Origin: CAZVFX01 sp964626565
GTDB lineage: Bacteria > Myxococcota_A > UBA9042 > CAIXZC01
Length of the DNA stretch: 48,740 nt
Direction of reading: 5' to 3'
NCBI GenBank assembly: GCA_964626565.1
Contig: CAZVFX010000050.1
Coordinates: 1-48,740 of the forward strand
Made by a program: the position numbers and the translations under genes. The number at the start of each line of letters is the position of its first letter. Position 1 is the stretch's first letter. Of the stretch, positions 15,772 through 21,923 are shown in pieces. Below the pieces are notes generated by a model, which worked only from the letters and a program-made list of their open reading frames with translations, did not search any database and was not told the DNA's origin.

Positions 15772-15840
15772 CCGTACCCCGAGAGCGAGCGAGGGGCCTG
15801 TCAGGAAATAGCCGTACCCCGAGAGCGAGCGAGGGGCCTG
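15765..15840. repeat. Two copies of a ~36-bp repeat, period 40 bp
   Basis: Each copy reads GAAATAGCCGTACCCC followed by GAGAGCGAGCGAGGGGCCTG (15765-15800 and 15805-15840). The first copy contains the TAG stop of the PhaR-like gene. The second ends eight bases before the convergent dnaJ 3' end. A third, shorter copy is at 18832. Confidence 0.9.
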
Positions 15841-15847
15841 CGCCGCC

Positions 15848-16891
15848 TTACACTCCCAACTCCCGCAACTTCTCAAACAACTCTTTTTGTTCGTCACTAA
15901 GATCTTCCGGCAGGGTGCCGCGGATCACTACGAACTGGTCGCCCCGCGCGCCGTTGGCAGTGTGCAGGCCGTGACCGCGAATGCGAATCCGGGCGTTGTT
16001 TGCGGTGCCCGCCTTGATCTTGAGGGTGCGGCTGGGCCCGTCGAGGGTCGGCACCTCGATCTCGCCGCCTAAGGCCAGCGCGGTGATGGGCGCCTCCTTC
16101 TCCACGATCACATCGTCACCGTCCGCTTTGAACTGAGGGTGTTTGGCCACCACGACCTTCAAGAAAAGATCGCCGGGAGGAGCGCCGCCCGGCCCGGGGC
16201 CGCCCTTCCCTGTGAGCTTGAGTTTCTTGCCGCTGCGGATCCCCTTTGGGACCGTCACCTCGACCTCCAGTGGACGTCCGTCCGCAGTCTGCAGCGAAAC
16301 CCGCCGCTTGCCGCCGGAGTGGGCGAAATCGAGGGGCAGCGTGATTTCGGCCTCGTAGTTGTCGCCCCGGGGTGGAGGACCGCCCCTTCCGCCGCCGCCA
16401 AAATCGAAGCCGCCAAATCCCTGGGGCCCGCCGCCGCCAAAGCCCTGTGGCCCGCCGCCGCCGAAGCCCTGGGGTCCGCCGCCGCCGAAGCCTTGGGGCC
16501 CGCCGGTGAAGTGGACCCTCGGGCCCCGCCCCCGCCCGCGCTTGCGGCCCCCGCCTCCGAAAATGCTCGACAGGATGTCGTCGCCGAAACCACCGCCGCC
16601 ACCGCCGAAAATATCGGAGAAAACACCGTTGAAATCGAACCCCCGGAAAATGTCTTCCTGGGAGAAACGCTGGCTGAAACCTTCTGCGCCGTAAGTGTCG
16701 TATTGCTGCCGTTTCTGCTTGTCCGACAGCACTGCATATGCCTCGTTGATCTCCTTAAACTTCCCCTCTGCCGCGGCGTCGCCCTTGTTGACGTCGGGAT
16801 GGTGCTTCTTGGCCAGATCGCGGAACGCCTTTTTTATCTCAGCATCGGTGGCGTTGCGGGCCACACCCAGAGTCTTGTAGTAATCCGCCAT
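15848..16891 (-). CDS. DnaJ-class co-chaperone without zinc finger, CbpA type (347 aa)
   Basis: It stimulates the ATPase of DnaK and delivers unfolded substrates. The J domain (residues 1-70) has the HPD motif (KKHHPDVNKG) and the usual DYYKTLGV start. A long Gly/Phe region follows, including FGGGGGGFGDD and four near-identical GPQGFGGGG units around residues 130-165. The zinc-finger domain is absent; two beta-sandwich substrate-binding domains follow (LPLDFAHSGGKRRV, and the C-terminal part with KIKAGTANNARIRIRGHG). This is the CbpA/DnaJ type II arrangement. ATG at 16891 has GGGAGG upstream. It lies 23 bases after the metallophosphoesterase gene on the same strand, so they are likely cotranscribed. 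Confidence 0.92.
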   Translation of the reverse strand: MADYYKTLGVARNATDAEIKKAFRDLAKKHHPDVNKGDAAAEGKFKEINEAYAVLSDKQKRQQYDTYGAEGFSQRFSQEDIFRGFDFNGVFSDIFGGGGGGFGDDILSSIFGGGGRKRGRGRGPRVHFTGGPQGFGGGGPQGFGGGGPQGFGGGGPQGFGGFDFGGGGRGGPPPRGDNYEAEITLPLDFAHSGGKRRVSLQTADGRPLEVEVTVPKGIRSGKKLKLTGKGGPGPGGAPPGDLFLKVVVAKHPQFKADGDDVIVEKEAPITALALGGEIEVPTLDGPSRTLKIKAGTANNARIRIRGHGLHTANGARGDQFVVIRGTLPEDLSDEQKELFEKLRELGV

Positions 16892-16914
16892 AATTCAGGC
16901 GCCTCCCTTGGACC

Positions 16915-18468
16915 TCAGGGATAATATAGTCCGATTCCCAAGCGGCGCAACAGTGCAAGGCCGGACAGCAGAATCAGGAAGAGCATGATGGCGGTGGATG
17001 AAGCGGTGGTCGCACCTGCTCCGCAGCCGTCGGAGCCGGTGTTCTTGATGTACCCCGTGATCGTGGGGATGTCCGGCGCGGGTTCACCTTCCAGCGCGTC
17101 CTGCTGCACCGGAATCTCCAGCCCCGCGGACAGATCCGGATCCATCGGGAACCCGAGATCGGAAACCGGAAGCTCAGCCTCCAGGTCCTCAGGCAGGACC
17201 TCGAATAGCGGCTGCAGATCCTCCTCTTCGATAATCTCGAAATTCTCTACCACTCCCGCGTCGGGCAGCCATTCCACGTGATCGGTTGGTTCCGGGGATT
17301 CGGGAGCATTGAACACATAGAAGCTGGACACCTGTTGATCGGCTTGGCCGTCCGCGGTGGCGATCACTTTCAAGGAGTGGGGGTATTCGTCCAACTCGGA
17401 CGGGTCGAACGTCCCTTCCCACACGTTGTCATCAACAACGCTCATGGCGATGGAGGGGCCGTCGTCGACTACCGCAATGACGTTCTCCACTCCGTTGGGA
17501 TGAAATGCGATGGCGCGGACAAGCGCGGGCCCGGCGGAGGCATCCACCATGTAGTCGTAGGGGTGGTTGCCGCCCAGGCCGCTGTTCAGCGGGGCGGTGA
17601 CGAGCACCTGGGGCCAATCGTCCACGTCGAACGCCTTGGCGGAGAGGCCCAAACCGTCGAAAGCGATCAGCCCCACCTGCAGGTTGGCAGACTTCCCCAG
17701 CGACCTGATATTGAACTGCATGGTGTCGCTTTCCCACTTGACGGAATAATCGTGGGAATGACCGAAGAGATAGGCGGAAACCAGGTGGTCGTCAAAGACG
17801 TTCCTGAATTCGTTGAGCCCGTCACCGAAGTAGTTTGAGGTGGCCGGGTGATGCCCGAACACGGCGATAATGTCCGCGTCGGGCTCTGCATCGAGCGCGG
17901 CATACAGGGCCTCGAAATCGGCCCCATCGAGGCCTGCATTGTCAGCGGGCCAGGGCGCACCGTCGGAGCCGGTGGAATCCACCCCGATAAACAGGTATTT
18001 CCACCCGCCCGCCTCCACCGTCCAGTGGTAATTCGATGTTCCGTGGGCCTCCCCTTGAATTGAGTAGCCGAGGTAGTGAGGCAGACCGAGGTCGGAGTAC
18101 TGGTCGTGGTTGCCGGGCAGGTCGTAGTAGAAGTCGGCGGTCATGCCGTTGTCGTCGAGAATCGCCCGATAGGAGGACCACTCTTCGTCCTTGGGGCCGG
18201 TGGGAAAAAGCCCGCCGCCGGTGCCGTCGGTGAGGTCACCGCAGTTGACCATAAATGCGGGCTGGATCGTGTCCACCAGGGTGGTGGTGGCCCAGTGCAG
18301 GTAGTCGGTGTCCTGGCTGCCGCCGATGAGGCCGGTGCCGACGTGGCTGTCGGACACGACCAGAAACCAGAGCAGTTCGTCCGGTCCGTCGGCGTGGTGC
18401 GCCTGCTGGGGAGTGGCCGCGACAAGGAACAGAAAAGACAGAGTGAACAACCAGGAACGAAACGTCAT
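16915..18468 (-). CDS. Secreted metallophosphoesterase with MYXO-CTERM-like tail (517 aa)
   Basis: ATG at 18468 (MTFRSWLFTLSFLFLVAA) starts a signal peptide and is preceded by GAGAGGT. The metallophosphoesterase domain (residues ~30-300) shows VVSDSHVG, NCGDLTDG, LPGNHDQY, VFGHHPATS and LFGHSHDY. A beta-rich domain (~300-400) and an acidic Pro/Glu linker follow. The C-terminus has GSDGCGAGATT, a hydrophobic stretch (AIMLFLILLSGLALL) and RR, like a MYXO-CTERM sorting signal but with nine extra residues after the Arg pair. It is probably cell-surface phosphatase or phosphodiesterase; the substrate is unknown. A hairpin covers its ribosome site (18475-18509). It is upstream of dnaJ in the same direction. 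Confidence 0.87.
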   Translation of the reverse strand: MTFRSWLFTLSFLFLVAATPQQAHHADGPDELLWFLVVSDSHVGTGLIGGSQDTDYLHWATTTLVDTIQPAFMVNCGDLTDGTGGGLFPTGPKDEEWSSYRAILDDNGMTADFYYDLPGNHDQYSDLGLPHYLGYSIQGEAHGTSNYHWTVEAGGWKYLFIGVDSTGSDGAPWPADNAGLDGADFEALYAALDAEPDADIIAVFGHHPATSNYFGDGLNEFRNVFDDHLVSAYLFGHSHDYSVKWESDTMQFNIRSLGKSANLQVGLIAFDGLGLSAKAFDVDDWPQVLVTAPLNSGLGGNHPYDYMVDASAGPALVRAIAFHPNGVENVIAVVDDGPSIAMSVVDDNVWEGTFDPSELDEYPHSLKVIATADGQADQQVSSFYVFNAPESPEPTDHVEWLPDAGVVENFEIIEEEDLQPLFEVLPEDLEAELPVSDLGFPMDPDLSAGLEIPVQQDALEGEPAPDIPTITGYIKNTGSDGCGAGATTASSTAIMLFLILLSGLALLRRLGIGLYYP

Positions 18469-18474
18469 TGTGTA

Positions 18475-18509
18475 CCTCTCAAGACGGCAAAGCGTACACA
18501 TTTGAGAGG
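18475..18509 (-). promoter_or_regulatory. Inverted repeat that would mask the ribosome site of the metallophosphoesterase mRNA
   Basis: CCTCTCAA and TTGAGAGG are perfect 8-bp arms (18475-18482 and 18502-18509) around 19 bases. In the minus-strand mRNA the 3' arm contains GAGAGG, the Shine-Dalgarno sequence for the ATG at 18468. Folding would hide it. Confidence 0.5.
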
Positions 18510-18551
18510 CAATTATCAATTATCAATTACCAATTTTCAATTATCAATTTT
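18510..18551. repeat. Heptamer array, CAATTNN type (6 units)
   Basis: Six exact 7-bp units, CAATTAT, CAATTAT, CAATTAC, CAATTTT, CAATTAT, CAATTTT. They adjoin the inverted repeat upstream of the metallophosphoesterase gene. The rest of the 180-base gap to 18649 shows no other clear element. Confidence 0.9.
18512..18547 (-). promoter_or_regulatory. Promoter-like boxes formed by the heptamer array
   Basis: Read on the minus strand, TTGATA (18542-18547) is 17 bases from GATAAT (18519-18524), and the next unit gives TTGAAA 17 bases from GATAAT (18512-18517). Both point at the metallophosphoesterase gene. The match may be accidental to an AT-rich repeat. Confidence 0.3.
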
Positions 18552-18648
18552 GGTGTCTTCGATGGCGGCGCGGTATCACGCGGGAATCGGTGTCATCGAC
18601 CATTGACATTGTCGCATGGGTGTACTAACTCTCCCTCAGGGGGATGGC

Positions 18649-18840
18649 ATGTCGAACATACCGCGCGAGAAGATGATCGACGGGGTGAAGTTCATGTGGG
18701 ACGGCAGGTTGTACGAGTCCCAACGGTCCGCGGGGGCGGCGCGGCTGGAGTATGAAAGGGACAACTACGAGTCCCGCCTCGTCTCTTTCGGCGACCGTGT
18801 CCTTGTCTACCTGCGCCGCAAAGTTGACACAGTACCCTGA
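18649..18840 (+). CDS. Small hypothetical protein (63 aa)
   Basis: ATG at 18649 is preceded by AGGGGGA. The product begins MSNIPREKMIDGVKFMWDG and continues as a charged, probably soluble protein with LEYERDNYESRLVSFGDRVLVYLRRK. No signal peptide, Cys or membrane segment is seen. The TGA stop falls inside the dispersed repeat at 18832, so the repeat may have altered or supplied the C-terminus. The good ribosome site and sensible composition support a real gene; function unknown. Confidence 0.55.
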   Translation: MSNIPREKMIDGVKFMWDGRLYESQRSAGAARLEYERDNYESRLVSFGDRVLVYLRRKVDTVP

Positions 18841-18858
18841 GAGCGAGCGAGGGGCCTG
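18832..18858. repeat. Third copy of the GTACCCC..GAGGGGCCTG repeat
   Basis: GTACCCTGAGAGCGAGCGAG then GGGCCTG differs by one base (C to T) from the copies at 15765-15840. It includes the stop codon of the small protein at 18649. Confidence 0.85.
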
Positions 18859-18886
18859 CGTCGCGTCGGCACCGCCAATTAATCAG

Positions 18887-18914
18887 TTGCAAAGCAAAGG
18901 CTTTGAGTTATACC
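18887..18914 (+). promoter_or_regulatory. Possible promoter for the S1-domain protein
   Basis: TTGCAA (18887-18892) and TATACC (18909-18914) are 16 bases apart, about 40 bases before the start at 18953. Confidence 0.4.
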
Positions 18915-18952
18915 ATACGGCCCCGGTTTATGAGGGGTAGGTGGAGGAAAAA

Positions 18953-20416
18953 ATGGTAGAGATCAGAAGGCCCGGCGACGACGATAACGGTGAAATCAGT
19001 CCCCAGGAGTTCGAGCGCATGCTCGAGCAGGGGCCCGACATGGAGACCGTGCATCCGGGAGAAATGGTGAGCGGCAAAGTGGTTTCCGTGGGAAGGGACT
19101 GGGTTTTTGTCGACATCGGAACCAAAAGCGAAGGGATGATCGGCGCGGATGAGTTCCGGGATGAAGAGGGAGAGGTCACCGTCAAGATAGGCGACACCGT
19201 GGAAGCCACGGTATTGACCTTGCGCGGTGGTATCCACCTGTCCCGCTCGTTGAAGAAGGCCCGGCAGAACTCCGACGTTCTCGATGATGCCTACGAGAAC
19301 AAGATTCCGGTGGAAGGGCGAGTCACCGAGACGCGGAAAGGTGGATTTTCGGTGGAGATCGGCGGGGGGATCAGCGCGTTCTGCCCCATTTCGCAGATCG
19401 ACAGCCGGTACGTTGAGGACGGCGAGGAGTACGTGGACCGGACGTTTTCGTTCCGCATCATCGAGTTGTCGTCCGACCAGCGCAATATCGTGGTTTCCCG
19501 CCGGTCGTTGCTGGAAGAGGAGCAGGAAGCCCAGGCTCGGGAGACCAGGGAGCGCCTGATCCCCGGTGAGATATTCGATGGAGTGGTGAAGAAGGTCATG
19601 CCCTACGGAGCTTTCGTGGATGTGGGCGGCGTGGATGGCCTGGTTCATGTTTCGGAGATCTCCTGGGACCGGATAGAGGATCCTACCGAGGTGTTGAGCC
19701 AGGGACAGATGGTGAAGGTGAAGGTGAAGAAGTTCGACCCGGTAGAGAACAAATTGGGCTTGAGCATTCGGGAGGCGGGGGAGGACCCGTGGGATAACGT
19801 CGAGGACCGTTTTGAGGTGAGCGCCAACGCGTCGGGAACGGTTACCCGGGTGGAGCCCTACGGCGCGTTTGTGCGCATCGCTTCGGGAGTTGAGGGTCTG
19901 GTGCACGTATCCGATATGAGCTGGGCGGGAAGGGTGCGGCATGCGGGTGAAGTGGTGAACGTGGGCGACGCGGTACAGGTGGTGGTGCTCAACATCGACA
20001 GTGAGAAGAAGCGCATCTCGCTGGGCATGAAGCAGGTGCACGGCGATCCGTTTGACGCGGTGGAAGAACGCTACGGAGTGGGCACGCCCATTTCGGGGCG
20101 GGTGCAGCGCATCGGTGCGGGCGGCGTGTTCGTGGAATTGGAGGAAGGGATCGTCGCATTCCTTCCCGGGTCGCTGGCGGGAGTCGCCAGGGGCGAACCG
20201 CTGGGTAGCGCGTACCGCCCGGGCAAGACTGTTCAGTTGATGGTGCGGGAGATCGATCGGGAGAAGCGCCGCATCACCCTGGAAGCGGGCGATACCACCA
20301 GCGCGGAAGAGAAATCGGAATTTGATGCCTACATGAAAAAGCAGGGAGTCAGCGAGTTCGGCACCTTCGGCGACCTGTTGCAGAAAGCACTCGACAAAAA
20401 GAAGAAGAAGAAGTAG
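18953..20416 (+). CDS. S1 RNA-binding domain protein, ribosomal protein S1-like (487 aa, five S1 domains)
   Basis: Five consecutive S1 domains are visible, at about residues 33-100, 115-182, 203-270, 288-357 and 372-445. Domains 3 and 4 carry the classical pattern (VMPYGAFVDVGGVDGLVHVSE; VEPYGAFVRIASGVEGLVHVSD). Domain 1 has GEMVSGKVVSVGRDWVFVDIG, as in the ribosome-docking part of S1. The protein ends in a Lys run. E. coli S1 has six domains and 557 residues, so this is one domain short; it may be the lineage's S1 or a second S1-like translation factor. ATG at 18953 follows GGTGGAGG by about six bases; the GTG at 18941 is part of that ribosome site and is rejected. I leave the symbol empty because rpsA cannot be told from a paralog here. 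Confidence 0.85.
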   Translation: MVEIRRPGDDDNGEISPQEFERMLEQGPDMETVHPGEMVSGKVVSVGRDWVFVDIGTKSEGMIGADEFRDEEGEVTVKIGDTVEATVLTLRGGIHLSRSLKKARQNSDVLDDAYENKIPVEGRVTETRKGGFSVEIGGGISAFCPISQIDSRYVEDGEEYVDRTFSFRIIELSSDQRNIVVSRRSLLEEEQEAQARETRERLIPGEIFDGVVKKVMPYGAFVDVGGVDGLVHVSEISWDRIEDPTEVLSQGQMVKVKVKKFDPVENKLGLSIREAGEDPWDNVEDRFEVSANASGTVTRVEPYGAFVRIASGVEGLVHVSDMSWAGRVRHAGEVVNVGDAVQVVVLNIDSEKKRISLGMKQVHGDPFDAVEERYGVGTPISGRVQRIGAGGVFVELEEGIVAFLPGSLAGVARGEPLGSAYRPGKTVQLMVREIDREKRRITLEAGDTTSAEEKSEFDAYMKKQGVSEFGTFGDLLQKALDKKKKKK

Positions 20417-20430
20417 CCACCTGGCCTTGG

Positions 20431-20545
20431 GCTATCAGCTATCAGCGTTCAGCTCTCAGCTACGGCCAGCCTTTGGCTGAGGTTAAGCTGACCGCTGACC
20501 GCATCTTCTTCCTGCAGCCGCCTTTCGCTAACCGCTGAAAGCTTA
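20431..20545. repeat. Heptamer-type array, GCTNNCA/GCTNACC units
   Basis: After the S1 gene come GCTATCA, GCTATCA, GCGTTCA, GCTCTCA, GCTACGG in strict 7-bp steps, then two GCTGACC units, and later GCTAACC, GCTGAAA, GCTTAAT. CAGCC and GGCTG at 20467-20479 also form a short hairpin. The units resemble those at 6740 in their GCT core. Confidence 0.7.
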
Positions 20546-20788
20546 ATTGCCTTTAACAGGGCGTCGCCCGACGGGGGAAAAGTAGTTCGGCGATGCGGGA
20601 AAGGGGGGAGTGTGCAGTTTGTCGCGTATCTATTTAAAAAAGCCTTTACAGGCGCGCATTTTTTTCTTGCCTCTACTACCCAACCTATGCAAGATAGGGC
20701 AGTTCTCCGACCGGGGGGTGTAAAAATGCGGCTTTTGAGGCTGCCGAAAATAGAGCAGAAACAACAACTTTTGACGGGGGAGGCTACC
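20546..20788. other. Non-coding stretch before the outer-membrane protein gene
   Basis: About 240 bases with no convincing gene. It has an A/T-rich part (20626-20680) likely to hold the promoter, but no pair of boxes stands out. An ATG at 20726 preceded by GGGGGGTG is an alternative, longer start for the next gene. Confidence 0.4.
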
Positions 20789-21826
20789 TTGAAACGGACT
20801 CTTTGTTTTCTAGCCGCTCTGGTTATCGGGATCGCGGCGATGCCGGCCTATGCGCTGGACAACGATAGTGCGCCGCCGGCGATTACTGAGGAAGAGCGGG
20901 CCATGCTGGAAGCTAAGGCTGGGAAGGAGCCCTTCCCGCTGGGCGCCATGGTTTCGGTGACCCAGGCGGTTGGCGGCGGGACCTTTGTCTCCGACCCCAA
21001 CGTGCGGCGGGCTGCATATGATGTGAGCCTGTCGCTGTGGCCCTACTGGCGAATTGCACCCATGTGGCGCCTCACCGGTAAGTTCGACATTGCCCACTCG
21101 GTAGTTGAGAACTACGAGTCGACGGCCACATATCGAAACCGAACCGTGTTTGCAGATTCGGTCCTCGACTTGACCCGCATGCGGTTCTACACCATTCCCG
21201 GCGTCGGGATCAGCATGAGCGGTTCGCTCATGGTGTCGCTGCCTACCGGGCCGGTGAGCCAGTTCCGCAATCAACTGTTCTCGTCGATGGCGAAGCTGTC
21301 GTTTTCGAAGATCGTGGGTCCCGTCTACCTGGGCTACTGGGTGATGGGGTTCAAGAACTTCAACAAGTACGAGAGTCCCACGGTGAGCAAGGATGATGAG
21401 GGTGAGCACGTAGTGCTTTCCCACTTCCAGGGCAACGAGCAGCTCACCACCGACCTGATCAGCGTTGGCGGCGCCAACGTGAGTTTCGGCGTCGTGAACA
21501 CCTGGATCATGAGTTGGAACCTCACCGATGAGGTGGCCCTGGCGGTCATGTATCAGATCAACAATTCGTTCGCCTACGACGTGGCTCCCGATGATGAGTA
21601 CACGTCGGAATACGCGGACCCGGGTCACGGCCAGCGCGACAGCATGCGCGGTATCATCGACCTGACTTACCAGTTCACACCGGAGCTGAGTGTTTCCATC
21701 GGCACCGACACCCTGGTGGCGCCGAAGACGGCTGACAACGAGGATTTCATCTTCCCGTTCGCCAACTTCTCCAACAACCACCGGAACAGTTCGGCAGGTT
21801 ATCTTTCCCTGACCGGGCGGTACTAG
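20789..21826 (+). CDS. Predicted outer-membrane beta-barrel protein (345 aa)
   Basis: The TTG at 20789 has GGGGGAGG six bases upstream and gives a classical signal peptide, M-KRTLCFLAALVIGIAAMPAYA, cut before LDND. The mature part has long amphipathic strands with Gly and aromatics (MRFYTIPGVGISMSGSLMV, GPVYLGYWVMGFKNF, LTYQFTPELSVSIGTD) and ends LSLTGRY, with a terminal aromatic residue typical of barrels. The ATG at 20726 would add 21 residues before the signal peptide and is less likely. It precedes the two giant metzincin-like lipoproteins by 97 bases in the same direction and may serve the same process. Family not recognised. Confidence 0.75.
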   Translation: MKRTLCFLAALVIGIAAMPAYALDNDSAPPAITEEERAMLEAKAGKEPFPLGAMVSVTQAVGGGTFVSDPNVRRAAYDVSLSLWPYWRIAPMWRLTGKFDIAHSVVENYESTATYRNRTVFADSVLDLTRMRFYTIPGVGISMSGSLMVSLPTGPVSQFRNQLFSSMAKLSFSKIVGPVYLGYWVMGFKNFNKYESPTVSKDDEGEHVVLSHFQGNEQLTTDLISVGGANVSFGVVNTWIMSWNLTDEVALAVMYQINNSFAYDVAPDDEYTSEYADPGHGQRDSMRGIIDLTYQFTPELSVSIGTDTLVAPKTADNEDFIFPFANFSNNHRNSSAGYLSLTGRY

Positions 21827-21923
21827 GCATGCAGCAGATAAACGTGCATCCGACGGACAGTAGTCCGAACAGAGAGCAAAATATGGGATTAAAAACGCGG
21901 AATAATAGACGGAGGGAGACCTT

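Noticed and set aside
15765..15840. GTACCCC..GAGGGG repeats as intrinsic terminators
   Set aside because: Only the CCCC/GGGG ends can pair; there is no stable stem and no T run.
18510..18551. Heptamer arrays as CRISPR arrays
   Set aside because: Units are only 7 bp with no spacers between them and no cas genes in the window.
18941..18952. GTG at 18941 as start of the S1-domain protein
   Set aside because: The GTG is part of the GGTGGAGG ribosome site of the ATG at 18953.
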